Part shown: one piece after another, positions 24,538 through 32,686 of the stretch | Layout of the letters: every line of letters begins with the position of its first letter | Position numbering within the stretch: the first letter of the stretch is position 1 | Assembly: GCF_004217285.1 (NCBI RefSeq) | Contig: NZ_SHKS01000006.1 | Span: forward strand, 62,001-126,000 | Reading direction: 5' to 3' | DNA length: 64,000 nucleotides | Source of the DNA: Streptomyces sp. BK239 | GTDB taxonomy: Bacteria > Actinomycetota > Actinomycetes > Streptomycetales > Streptomycetaceae | The notes under the pieces: generated by a model | What the model was told of the DNA's origin: nothing | Seen by the model: the letters and a program-made list of their open reading frames with translations, nothing else | Database searches by the model: none | Made by a program: the position numbers and the translations under genes

Positions 24538-25239
24538 CTACGCCCCCTCCGTCCCCGGCACCGGCTGGATCTCCGTCGGCAGGTCCTGCTGGAGTTCGTC
24601 CGCGTGTTCACCGGTCACCAGGAACACCACCCGCTTCGCGACCGCCACCGCGTGGTCGGCGAAGCGTTCGTAGTAGCGGCCCAGCAGGGTGACGTCCACC
24701 GCCGTCTCGATGCCGTGCTGCCAGCGATCGTCGATCAGGTGCTGGAACAGCGTCCGGTGCAGCAGGTCCATCTCGTCGTCGTCCGTCTCCAGCTGGAGCG
24801 CGAGGTCGACGTCCTTCGTGATGATCACCTCGGCCGCCTTGGCCATCAGACGCTGCGCCAGCTGGCCCATCTCCAGGATCGTGGCGTGCAGGTCACGCGG
24901 CACCGCCCGCTCCGGGAAACGCAGTCGCGCCAGCTTCGCCACATGCTGGGCGAGGTCGCCCGAGCGCTCCAGGTCCGCCGACATGCGCAGCGACGTCACC
25001 ACTATGCGCAGGTCCGTCGCGACCGGCTGCTGCCGCGCCAGCAGCGCGATGGCCCGCGCCTCCAGGTCGTGCTGAAGCTCGTCGACCTTCTGGTCGGCCT
25101 CGATCACGCTCTCGGCCAGCTTGAGATCGGCGTCGAGGATGGCGGTCGTGGCGCGTCCGACTGCCGACCCCACCAGCCGGGCCATCTCCACCAGACTGTC
25201 GCCGATCGAGTCCAGTTCCTCGTGGTACGCGTCCCGCAT
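24538..25239 (-). CDS. phoU: Phosphate-transport signalling protein PhoU
   Basis: 233 aa from ATG 25239 (MRDAYHEELDSIGDSL), preceded by GAGAGGGAA. Two PhoU three-helix repeats are visible: LARQQPVATDLRIVVTSLRMSADLERSGDLAQHVA (first, metal-binding E/DxxxD) and LLGRYYERFADHAVAVAKRVVFLVTGE (second). PhoU couples the Pst transporter to the PhoR kinase and keeps it silent in high phosphate. It is divergent from phoR, with PHO boxes between. mtpA follows 187 bp downstream. Confidence 0.95.
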   Translation of the reverse strand: MRDAYHEELDSIGDSLVEMARLVGSAVGRATTAILDADLKLAESVIEADQKVDELQHDLEARAIALLARQQPVATDLRIVVTSLRMSADLERSGDLAQHVAKLARLRFPERAVPRDLHATILEMGQLAQRLMAKAAEVIITKDVDLALQLETDDDEMDLLHRTLFQHLIDDRWQHGIETAVDVTLLGRYYERFADHAVAVAKRVVFLVTGEHADELQQDLPTEIQPVPGTEGA

Positions 25240-25356
25240 CAGGGTTCCCTCTCGTACGTCGTTCTTCAGGGGCTCCGGGGGCCGGACCGGCCGTGGAACC
25301 GGCGCTGTGAACCCCACCGTGCCACGGTCCGCCCCGTACGCGTCGGTTTCCGTCAC

Positions 25357-25389
25357 CTCAAATGAACCACCACTGGCTCCAAGGTGAAC
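25357..25389 (-). promoter_or_regulatory. PHO boxes between phoU and phoR-phoP
   Basis: On the minus strand three successive 11-bp units read GTTCACCTTGG, AGCCAGTGGTG, GTTCATTTGAG. The outer two match the PhoP direct-repeat consensus (GTTCACC / GTTCATT) and the middle one is degenerate, as in the S. coelicolor phoRP-phoU region. Direct binding by PhoP is likely. Confidence 0.85.
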
Positions 25390-25462
25390 TCTGGGCGACG
25401 AGTGTCCGAGGTCCCACACCGATGGCTGTGGCCAGGCCGGACGCCATGCCTAACCTGGACGC

Positions 25463-26878
25463 ATGGACGTGAACGCGGCGGTCGCCGCAGCGGCTGCGAT
25501 CGCCGGGGTGCTCACCGGTGTCATCGCCATGCTGGCGTTCCGTTGGAGCGAACGCGAACAGAAACGACCCACCAGGACCTCCTTGCACACCGATCCCGTC
25601 CTCCCCCCGGGTGTGGACACCGTCCTGTCCGTCCTCCGTTCCTCGGCCGTCGTCCTCGACGAGGCCGACGCCGTCGTCAAGGCCAGCTCGGCGGCGTACG
25701 CCCTCGGCCTGGTCCGCGGCGGCAAACTCGCCGTCGAGCCGATGCTCCAGATGGCCCGCGACACCAGACGCGACGGGGAGATACGCCAGGTCGAACTGGA
25801 CCTGCCCAGACGGGGCACCGGCCGGGGCGAGGCCCTCGCCGTCTCCGCCCGCGTGGCGCCCCTCGGCTCCCGCCTCGTCCTGCTCCTCGTCGAGGACCTC
25901 ACCGAAGCCCGGCGCATCGAAGCCGTACGACGCGACTTCGTCGCCAACGTCAGCCACGAGCTGAAGACGCCCGTCGGCGCGCTCTCCCTGCTCTCCGAAG
26001 CCGTCATGGACGCCTCCGACGACCCGGAGGCCGTGGAACGCTTCGCCGGCCGGATGCAGATCGAGGCCACCCGGCTCACCAACCTGGTCCAGGAGCTCAT
26101 CGACCTCTCCCGCGTGCAGAACGACGACCCCCTGGAGGACGCCGAGCCCGTCGCGGTCGACGAACTCGTCACCGAGGCCGTCGACCGCTGCCGCCACCAG
26201 GCCGGCGCCAAGCAGATCACCATGGCCGCCGCCGGCGCCTCCGGCCTGCGCGTCCACGGCAACCGCGGCCAACTGGCAGCCGCCCTCGGCAACCTCGTCG
26301 AGAACGCCGTCAACTACTCGCCCGCCCGCACCCGCGTCGGCATAGCCGCCCGCCGGGTGACCGCCCCCGGCGGCGACCTGATCGAGATCGCCGTCACCGA
26401 CCAGGGCATCGGCATCTCCGACAAGGACAAGGAACGCATCTTCGAGCGCTTCTACCGCGTCGACCCCGCCCGCTCCCGCGCCACCGGCGGCACCGGCCTC
26501 GGACTGGCCATCGTCAAGCACGTGGCCGCCTCGCACGGCGGAGAGGTCACCGTGTGGAGCGCCGAGGGACAGGGCTCCACCTTCACACTCCGGCTCCCGG
26601 AAGCGGCCGCCCGCCGCCGCACCGACCCCTACGGCGAAGACGACCACTCCTACGGGGACGACGGCGCGTACGGCGACGATGCCGACCTCTACGCCGACGG
26701 CGTCTACGGCCAGGACCCCGGACCCTACGACCCCGACGCGCCCGCCGGCGGCGCCCGCCGCACCTCACCTCCCCCGGGCCCCGGCCCCTCCCCGGGGACC
26801 CCCGAACACCCCGCAACTCCCGCATCCCCCGACTCAACCGCGTACCAGACGCTTTCCGCCCCGGAGGTCCTTCCGTGA
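25463..26878 (+). CDS. phoR: Phosphate-responsive sensor histidine kinase PhoR
   Basis: 471 aa (SenX3-like). One N-terminal membrane helix (AAAIAGVLTGVIAMLAFRW), an atypical PAS-like segment (residues about 50-140), the DHp H-box FVANVSHELKTPVGALSLLSE with phospho-His about 165, and a HATPase domain with N, G1 and G2 boxes (NLVENAVNYSP, IEIAVTDQGIGIS, GGTGLGLAIVKHVA). The C-terminal about 85 residues are a disordered Asp/Tyr/Pro-rich tail. The stop overlaps the phoP start (GTGA), giving translational coupling. PhoR phosphorylates PhoP under phosphate limitation. Confidence 0.95.
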   Translation: MDVNAAVAAAAAIAGVLTGVIAMLAFRWSEREQKRPTRTSLHTDPVLPPGVDTVLSVLRSSAVVLDEADAVVKASSAAYALGLVRGGKLAVEPMLQMARDTRRDGEIRQVELDLPRRGTGRGEALAVSARVAPLGSRLVLLLVEDLTEARRIEAVRRDFVANVSHELKTPVGALSLLSEAVMDASDDPEAVERFAGRMQIEATRLTNLVQELIDLSRVQNDDPLEDAEPVAVDELVTEAVDRCRHQAGAKQITMAAAGASGLRVHGNRGQLAAALGNLVENAVNYSPARTRVGIAARRVTAPGGDLIEIAVTDQGIGISDKDKERIFERFYRVDPARSRATGGTGLGLAIVKHVAASHGGEVTVWSAEGQGSTFTLRLPEAAARRRTDPYGEDDHSYGDDGAYGDDADLYADGVYGQDPGPYDPDAPAGGARRTSPPPGPGPSPGTPEHPATPASPDSTAYQTLSAPEVLP

Positions 26879-27555
26879 CCCGAGTGCTCGTCGTCGAGGA
26901 CGAGGAGTCCTTTTCCGACGCCCTGTCGTACATGCTCCGCAAGGAGGGTTTCGAGGTCGCCGTCGCGACCACCGGGCCCGACGGACTCGACGAGTTCGAG
27001 CGCAACGGCGCCGACCTCGTCCTCCTCGACCTGATGCTGCCGGGGCTGCCCGGCACGGAGGTGTGCCGGCAGCTGCGCGGCCGCTCCAACGTCCCCGTGA
27101 TCATGGTGACCGCCAAGGACAGCGAGATCGACAAGGTCGTCGGCCTGGAGATAGGCGCAGACGACTACGTCACCAAGCCGTTCTCCTCACGCGAGCTGGT
27201 CGCCCGGATCAGGGCCGTCCTGCGCCGGCGGGGCGAGCCGGAGGAGACGACCCCCGCGGCGCTGGAGGCGGGGCCGGTCAGGATGGACGTCGACCGGCAC
27301 GTCGTGACCGTCGCCGGCTCGAAGATCGACCTCCCGCTGAAGGAGTTCGACCTGCTGGAGATGCTGCTGCGCAACGCGGGCCGCGTCCTCACCCGTATGC
27401 AGCTCATCGACCGCGTCTGGGGCGCCGACTACGTGGGCGACACAAAGACCCTGGACGTCCACGTCAAGCGCCTGCGCGCGAAGATCGAGCCCGACCCGGG
27501 CGCGCCCCGGTACCTGGTGACGGTACGGGGGCTCGGCTACAAGTTCGAGCCGTAG
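26875..27555 (+). CDS. phoP: Phosphate response regulator PhoP (OmpR family)
   Basis: 226 aa from GTG 26875. Receiver domain: VLVVEDEES and phospho-acceptor Asp 52 in LVLLDLMLPGLPG, with the signalling Thr/Lys in MVTAKDS and YVTKPFS. OmpR-type winged HTH: LPLKEFDLLEMLLRNAGRVLTRMQLIDRVWG, DTKTLDVHVKRLRAKIE, VTVRGLGYKFEP. It is the master regulator of the phosphate regulon and controls itself and phoU through PHO boxes. A perfect hairpin follows. Confidence 0.97.
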   Translation: MTRVLVVEDEESFSDALSYMLRKEGFEVAVATTGPDGLDEFERNGADLVLLDLMLPGLPGTEVCRQLRGRSNVPVIMVTAKDSEIDKVVGLEIGADDYVTKPFSSRELVARIRAVLRRRGEPEETTPAALEAGPVRMDVDRHVVTVAGSKIDLPLKEFDLLEMLLRNAGRVLTRMQLIDRVWGADYVGDTKTLDVHVKRLRAKIEPDPGAPRYLVTVRGLGYKFEP

Positions 27556-27590
27556 GCCGTCACGGCCGGCCGGGAGCGGTCACCGAAGGC

Positions 27591-27634
27591 ATGACGAAGG
27601 GCGGCGCCCCACGCGGGGCGCCGCCCTTCGTCAT
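27591..27634. terminator. Bidirectional terminator after phoP
   Basis: A perfect 20-bp stem: arms 27591-27610 (ATGACGAAGGGCGGCGCCCC) and 27615-27634, loop ACGC. It lies between the convergent phoP and lipoprotein genes. Confidence 0.9.
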
Positions 27635-27655
27635 GTGTACGAGGCGGTACGGGGC

Positions 27656-28303
27656 TCAGTGGCCGGCGGCCGCCGACTCCGAGGCGCTCGCGGAGGCCGC
27701 GCCCGCCGTGCCCGGCTGGCCCGCCGACGCGGAGGCCGACGCCGACGCGGAGGCGGACGGGGAGGCCGAGGCCCCCGGCGCGGACGGGATGTCGCTCGGG
27801 CCCCACTCGCTGAAGTAGCTCTCGGCGGGGACGACGAAGGCCAGCAGGCTGACCTCGCCGGTCTCGCTGAAGGTGAACGTCACCTTCTGGGCGTTGCCGC
27901 CCTGGACCGCCTCTTCGCTGCCGTCCACGACCGCGGAGGCGTTGTCCTTGCCGCCGATGACGACCGAGCCGCCGGCCGGGATCGTCACCTTGCTCTCACC
28001 CTTGGCGGGCTTGATCTCGACGGGCTTGCTCACCCCGTCCACGCTGATCGAGTCCAGCGTCTGCGGCTTGTCGCCGCCGTTGAAGACTGTCGCGGAGACC
28101 GCGGCCGGACCCGTGGACTCCGGGTCGGGCTGGGTGATGACGACGACGTTCTGCAGCTTGATGTCGCCGACGCTCGTGGCGGCGTTGTCCGGCTTGATCT
28201 CCAGCGTCTGGCTGTCGTTGCCTGCGCCGCACGCGGCGAGCGTGGCGATCGAGAAAGCAAGGGCGGAGGCGGCGAGGGCGCCGCGTCGAAGGCTGCTGCT
28301 CAC
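27656..28303 (-). CDS. LpqE-like secreted lipoprotein (PCuAC-like domain)
   Basis: 215 aa from GTG 28303, preceded by AAGGAG. Signal peptide and lipobox: ALAFSIATLAAC-GAG, so the mature protein is lipid-anchored at the membrane's outer face. The middle (VGDIKLQNVVVITQPDPESTGPAAVSATVFNGGDKPQTLDSISV) is a beta-sandwich resembling the PCuAC/DUF461 fold, and the C-terminus is a low-complexity Ser/Ala tail. Mycobacterial LpqE (Rv3584) also lies beside carD, supporting orthology. The metal-ligating Met/His pattern of PCuAC is not obvious, so metal binding is unproven. Confidence 0.7.
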   Translation of the reverse strand: MSSSLRRGALAASALAFSIATLAACGAGNDSQTLEIKPDNAATSVGDIKLQNVVVITQPDPESTGPAAVSATVFNGGDKPQTLDSISVDGVSKPVEIKPAKGESKVTIPAGGSVVIGGKDNASAVVDGSEEAVQGGNAQKVTFTFSETGEVSLLAFVVPAESYFSEWGPSDIPSAPGASASPSASASASASASAGQPGTAGAASASASESAAAGH

Positions 28304-28991
28304 GGCGGCGGCATCTCCTTGGAACGCGCGGGCAGCTCTCCTGGATAAAGCCACCCTAAGGGTCTGTCAGCGGGCCACAAGGTTACCGAGCCGCTCCCAC
28401 GCCGCCGCACCCGACCCGCCTCTACGGCGTTCCGCACCGGTGAGGGCGGCTCCCGCGGGCGGGCGGCACCTCCGGCACTCGGGTGCCCTGGGGGCGCGGT
28501 GGCCACTCAGATCACTTCCGTCACTCACATCACAAGTGACTCACCAGTCACTTCAGCCACTTCAGTCCCTTCGTCATTCACATAACCGCCACTCGGCGGG
28601 ACCGGGGATTTTCGGTGCGGGAAAGCGGGGCCGCCCCGGAAATTGATCACCGGGCGTTCGGTCGGCGGTGCGATCCCCCGGCGTGATCAATTCGGGAAAC
28701 GGCTCGGATGCGACTCAGCACACCGAACGGAGTAGCGGAAGTCGCACACCGGCAACCGGACATATGGGGATGTTCGGGCACTCGGGAGGGGTTGTGGATG
28801 CGTGTAACGTACGCGTTTCACCCCCGTCGGACAGCCGCTCCGACCTGCGAATACCTGCTTCCGCGCACCGTCCGCAGCACGTCCCTGTCGTGGTTGTCAA
28901 CCCCCGAGATATGCCCTGACCTGCGAAAACGCCATTCAGAACCCGCGGATTCCGTGTTACCCTGGATAGCCACGGAAGGGGTACCTGTCAC
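28304..28991. other. Long divergent intergenic region upstream of carD
   Basis: About 690 bp without a supported gene. It contains a lower-GC CACTT/TCACT-rich stretch (28503-28590) with the inverted repeat AGTGACT-CACC-AGTCACT (28535-28552), a 10-bp inverted repeat (28641-28692), and, near carD, TACCCT (28958-28963) with AAGGGG 11-16 bp before ATG 28992. Several short open frames exist, none convincing. Confidence 0.6.
28641..28692. repeat. Inverted repeat AATTGATCAC ... GTGATCAATT
   Basis: Perfect 10-bp arms at 28641-28650 and 28683-28692, 32 bp apart, in the carD upstream region. The arms are A/T-rich in a very GC-rich genome. It could be an operator pair or a transcribed hairpin. Confidence 0.7.
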
Positions 28992-29474
28992 ATGACGTTC
29001 AAGGTTGGCGACACCGTGGTCTATCCCCATCACGGGGCCGCGCTGATCGAGGCTATCGAAACTCGTCAGATCAAAGGCGTGGACAAGACCTACTTGGTGC
29101 TGAAGGTCGCCCAGGGCGACCTGACAGTGCGTGTGCCAGCGGACAATGCGGAGTTCGTCGGCGTGCGTGATGTGGTCGGTCAGGACGGGCTGGACCGGGT
29201 CTTCGAGGTGCTGCGCGCGCCGTACGCCGAGGAGCCCACGAACTGGTCGCGTCGTTACAAGGCAAATCTCGAGAAGCTCGCCTCCGGCGATGTCATCAAG
29301 GTCGCGGAAGTCGTGCGTGACCTGTGGCGTCGTGAGCGTGAGCGTGGACTCTCCGCCGGCGAGAAGCGCATGCTCGCCAAGGCCCGCCAGATTCTGGTGA
29401 GCGAGCTCGCCCTCGCGGAGAACACCAACGAGGACAAGGCGGAGGCGCTCCTCGACGAGGTCCTCGCGTCCTGA
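28992..29474 (+). CDS. carD: RNA-polymerase-binding transcription factor CarD/CdnL
   Basis: 160 aa. N-terminal RNAP-interacting Tudor-like domain: FKVGDTVVYPHHGAALIEAIETRQIKGVDKTYLVLKVAQGDLTVRVPADN. C-terminal helical domain: NWSRRYKANLEKLASGDVIKVAEVVRDLWRRERERGLSAGEKRMLAKARQILVSELA, with the Trp that stabilises the open promoter bubble. It binds the RNAP beta subunit and raises rRNA and general transcription. It precedes ispD-ispF-cysS-rlmB, as in mycobacteria (Rv3583c-Rv3579c). Confidence 0.95.
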   Translation: MTFKVGDTVVYPHHGAALIEAIETRQIKGVDKTYLVLKVAQGDLTVRVPADNAEFVGVRDVVGQDGLDRVFEVLRAPYAEEPTNWSRRYKANLEKLASGDVIKVAEVVRDLWRRERERGLSAGEKRMLAKARQILVSELALAENTNEDKAEALLDEVLAS

Positions 29475-29829
29475 CGCCGACGCACACCGGCCTCGGCTCA
29501 GCACACTGAAATGCCGCGGTGCCCGATGACGAAGCTCAAGTCGCCGGGCGCTGCGGCATGTCCGTGCCCGGACGCCGTCCGCATGTCTCTCCCGCAGTGC
29601 CGCACGCCGTCGCCACGCCACCCCGAGTGCTCTTCGCATGTCGCGCGCAGTCGATCGCGTCTCGCGGTCGACCGCATCGTGCTTCGGAGGAAGATCCCCC
29701 GATTTTCCGGGGTGCCGGGCCCGGGCAGCAGGCTCGACCGGCGTCACGGAAGGGTCCGGTCAAGGCGTCGCGCCCGGCACGCTGTCTCCGTACCCACCAA
29801 GGCCGAGCACACAAACCTGACAGGAACCG
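29475..29829. other. Intergenic region between carD and ispD
   Basis: About 355 bp. A carD terminator hairpin lies at 29511-29559. The rest is GC-rich with no clear ORF; AGGAA precedes the ispD ATG by 4-8 bp. Confidence 0.6.
29511..29559 (+). terminator. Terminator after carD
   Basis: ATGCCGCGGTGCCCG (29511-29525) pairs with CGGGCGCTGCGGCAT (29545-29559), 15 pairs including two G-U wobbles, loop 19 nt. Confidence 0.65.
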
Positions 29830-30582
29830 ATGTCTGACGATTCGCGTCCCTCGCCCGCCCCGGCCCGTGCGGCCGCGGTCATCCCGGCTGCCGGCCGGGG
29901 CGTACGCCTGGGCCCGGGCGCCCCCAAGGCGCTCCGCGCGCTGGGCGGGACCCCCATGCTGATCCACGCGGTGCGCGCCCTCGCCGCCTCCCGCGCGGTC
30001 ACCCTCGTGGTCGTGGTCGCCCCACCCGAGGGCGCCGCCGAGGTCAGGTCACTGCTCGACGCACACTCCCTGCCCGAGCGCACCGACTTCGTCGTCGTCC
30101 CCGGCGGCGAGAGCCGGCAGGAGTCGGTCAGGCTCGGCCTCGACGCGCTGCCGCCCGGCCACGACATCGTCCTCGTGCACGACGCCGCCCGGCCGCTGGT
30201 CCCCGTCGACACCGTCGACGCCGTGATCGAGGCCGTCCGCGACGGCGCCCGCGCCGTCGTCCCCGCCCTGCCCCTCGCCGACACCGTCAAAGAGGTCGAC
30301 CCCGCGACCGCCCCCGGCGAACCGGAGCCGGTCGTCGCCACCCCGGAGCGGGCCCGGCTGCGCGCCGTCCAGACCCCCCAGGGCTTCGACCGCGCCACCC
30401 TCATCCAGGCCCACGAGAGCGTGACCGACGAGGTCACCGACGACGCCGGCATGGTCGAACGGCTCGGCCTGACCGTCGTCGCCGTCCCCGGCCACGAGGA
30501 GGCCTTCAAGGTGACGCGCCCGCTCGACCTCGTCCTCGCCGAGGCGGTCCTGGCCCGCAGGAGGCTCAACGATGGCTTCTGA
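29830..30582 (+). CDS. ispD: 2-C-methyl-D-erythritol 4-phosphate cytidylyltransferase
   Basis: 250 aa. It makes CDP-ME from MEP and CTP in the non-mevalonate isoprenoid pathway. Glycine-rich CTP loop AAVIPAAGRGVRLGPGAPKALRALGGTPML, GGESRQESVRLGL, VHDAARPLVP, AVQTPQGFDRATL and DDAGMVERLG are the IspD signatures. It overlaps ispF by 11 bp, so the two consecutive-pathway enzymes are co-translated. Confidence 0.95.
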   Translation: MSDDSRPSPAPARAAAVIPAAGRGVRLGPGAPKALRALGGTPMLIHAVRALAASRAVTLVVVVAPPEGAAEVRSLLDAHSLPERTDFVVVPGGESRQESVRLGLDALPPGHDIVLVHDAARPLVPVDTVDAVIEAVRDGARAVVPALPLADTVKEVDPATAPGEPEPVVATPERARLRAVQTPQGFDRATLIQAHESVTDEVTDDAGMVERLGLTVVAVPGHEEAFKVTRPLDLVLAEAVLARRRLNDGF

Positions 30583-31066
30583 CGCCCCGCTTCTGCCCCA
30601 GGTCGGCATCGGCACCGACATCCACGCCTTCGAGGACGGCCGCGAGCTGTGGTGCGCGGGCCTGAAATGGGAGGGCGAGGGACCCGGGCTGGCCGGCCAC
30701 TCCGACGCCGACGTCGTCGCCCACGCCGCGTGCAACGCGCTCTTCTCCGCCGCCGGACTCGGCGACCTCGGACAGCACTTCGGCACCGGCCGCCCCGAGT
30801 GGTCCGGCGCCTCAGGGGTGACCCTGCTGACGGAGGCCGCCCGGATCGTCCGCGCCGCCGGCTTCACCATCGGCAACGTCGCCGTCCAGGTGGTCGGCCC
30901 GCGCCCGAAGATCGGCAAGCGGCGCGACGAGGCCCAGAAGATCCTCTCCGACGCCGCCGGCGCCCCCGTCTCCGTCTCGGGCGCCACCACCGACGGCCTC
31001 GGCTTCCCCGGCCGGGACGAGGGCCTCATGGCGGTGGCGACGGCGCTGGTCGCCCGCACGGGCTGA
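30572..31066 (+). CDS. ispF: 2-C-methyl-D-erythritol 2,4-cyclodiphosphate synthase
   Basis: 164 aa, a trimeric zinc enzyme cyclising CDP-ME2P to MEcPP. The metal ligands are in GIGTDIHAF (Asp, His) and GHSDADVVAHAACNALF. LGDLGQHFGTGRPEW and ATTDGLGFPGRDEGLMA are also typical. Start ATG 30572 lies inside the ispD C-terminus. Confidence 0.95.
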   Translation: MASDAPLLPQVGIGTDIHAFEDGRELWCAGLKWEGEGPGLAGHSDADVVAHAACNALFSAAGLGDLGQHFGTGRPEWSGASGVTLLTEAARIVRAAGFTIGNVAVQVVGPRPKIGKRRDEAQKILSDAAGAPVSVSGATTDGLGFPGRDEGLMAVATALVARTG

Positions 31067-31196
31067 CGCGCCCGGGCGCCCCCGGCAGCCGCGCCGGGAG
31101 CGCCCGCGGGCCGTCATATGCCGTGTCGTGTCACGAATCTGTGGCCCTTGAGCGGAAGAGAGCGGGGCATGGTCCCACGCCCACTACCCTGGAGGG

Positions 31197-32597
31197 GTGA
31201 CTATTCGCCTGTACGACACCAGCGCCCGGCAGATCCGTGACTTCTCCCCGCTCCAGCCGGGTTGCGTCTCGATCTACCTGTGTGGCGCCACCGTGCAGGC
31301 GGCCCCGCACATCGGGCACATCCGCTCGGGCCTGAACTTCGACATCATGCGCCGCTGGTTCGCCCACCGCGGCTACGACGTCACGTTCATCCGCAACGTC
31401 ACCGACATCGACGACAAGATCATCGCCAAGTCCCACGACCAGGGCCGCCCCTGGTGGTCCATCGGGTACGACAACGAGCGCGCGTTCAACGACGGCTACC
31501 ACGCCCTCGGCTGCCTGCCGCCGACGTACGAACCGCGGGCCACCGGGCACGTCCCCGAGATGATCGAGATGATGCGCGGCCTCATCGAGCGCGGACACGC
31601 CTACGAGGCCGACGGCAACGTCTACTTCGACGTGCGGTCCTTCCCGGGGTACCTGCGGCTGTCCAACCAGGAACTGGACAACCTGCTCCAGCCCTCCGGC
31701 GAGGGCGAGACGGGCAAGCGTGACCCCCGCGACTTCGCCATGTGGAAGGCGACCAAGCCCGGCGAGCCCAGCTGGGAGACGCCCTGGGGCCGAGGCCGCC
31801 CCGGCTGGCACCTGGAGTGCTCGGCGATGGCCCACAAGTACCTGGGCACCGCCTTCGACATCCACGGCGGCGGCCTCGACCTGATCTTCCCCCACCACGA
31901 GAACGAGATCGCCCAGGCCAAGGCCTACGGCGACGACTTCGCCCGGTACTGGGTGCACAACGCCTGGGTCACCATGAGCGGCGAGAAGATGTCGAAGTCG
32001 CTGGGCAACAGCGTCCTCGTCTCCGAGATGGTCAAGCAGTGGCGGCCCATCGTCCTGCGCTACTACCTCGGCACACCGCACTACCGCTCGATGATCGAGT
32101 ACAGCGAGGAAGCCCTGCGCGAGGCCGAGTCGGCGTTCGCGCGGATCGAGGGCTTCGTCCAGCGCGTCGTCGAGAAGGCGGGGGGAGTCGTCGAACCCGC
32201 CCCCGAGGTCCCGCCGGCCTTCGCCGAGGCGATGGACGACGACCTCGGCGTCCCCCAGGCGCTCGCCGTCGTGCACACGACGGTCCGGCAGGGCAACTCC
32301 GCCCTCGCCGCCGACGACAAGGAAGCCGCGGTGGCCCGCCTCGCCGAGGTCCGCGCCATGCTCGGCGTCCTCGGACTCGACCCCCTCGACGCACACTGGG
32401 CGGGCGAGACCGACCGGGGCGAGGACCTCCACGGCGTCGTCGACAGCCTCGTACGCCTCGTCCTGGACCAGCGCGAAGCCGCCCGGGGACGCAAGGACTG
32501 GGCGACCGCGGACGCCATCCGCGACCAGCTCAACCAGTCCGGCCTCGTCATCGAGGACGGCCCGCAGGGACCACGCTGGTCCCTGGGCCCGCGTTGA
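31197..32597 (+). CDS. cysS: Cysteinyl-tRNA synthetase
   Basis: 466 aa from GTG 31197. Class I signatures: LCGATVQAAPHIGHIRS (HIGH; first zinc Cys precedes it) and GEKMSKSLGNSV (KMSKS). Other zinc ligands are in WHLECSAMAHKYLG and FDIHGGGLDLIFPHHENEIAQ. The upstream TACCCT (31185-31190) ends just before GGAGGG and the start, so the mRNA could be leaderless or use that GGAGGG. It forms the carD-ispDF-cysS-rlmB block. It attaches Cys to tRNA-Cys and is distinct from the mycothiol ligase MshC, which shares the fold. Confidence 0.95.
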   Translation: MTIRLYDTSARQIRDFSPLQPGCVSIYLCGATVQAAPHIGHIRSGLNFDIMRRWFAHRGYDVTFIRNVTDIDDKIIAKSHDQGRPWWSIGYDNERAFNDGYHALGCLPPTYEPRATGHVPEMIEMMRGLIERGHAYEADGNVYFDVRSFPGYLRLSNQELDNLLQPSGEGETGKRDPRDFAMWKATKPGEPSWETPWGRGRPGWHLECSAMAHKYLGTAFDIHGGGLDLIFPHHENEIAQAKAYGDDFARYWVHNAWVTMSGEKMSKSLGNSVLVSEMVKQWRPIVLRYYLGTPHYRSMIEYSEEALREAESAFARIEGFVQRVVEKAGGVVEPAPEVPPAFAEAMDDDLGVPQALAVVHTTVRQGNSALAADDKEAAVARLAEVRAMLGVLGLDPLDAHWAGETDRGEDLHGVVDSLVRLVLDQREAARGRKDWATADAIRDQLNQSGLVIEDGPQGPRWSLGPR

Positions 32598-32615
32598 CAG
32601 CACCCTTGATCGATT

Positions 32616-32643
32616 GTGCCGCCCGGCCCCCCGGGCGGCACAC
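32616..32643 (+). terminator. Hairpin between cysS and rlmB
   Basis: TGTGCCGCCCGG (32616-32627) pairs with CCGGGCGGCACA (32632-32643), loop CCCC. It lies 19 bp after the cysS stop. Confidence 0.75.
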
Positions 32644-32686
32644 TGCATGTACGCACGCACCACAGTTCACGGAAAACAGGTAGGTC

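Noticed and set aside
28668..28919. Possible small ORF before carD
   Set aside because: There is no ribosome site, no recognisable text and no bias; it lies in an intergenic region with repeats.
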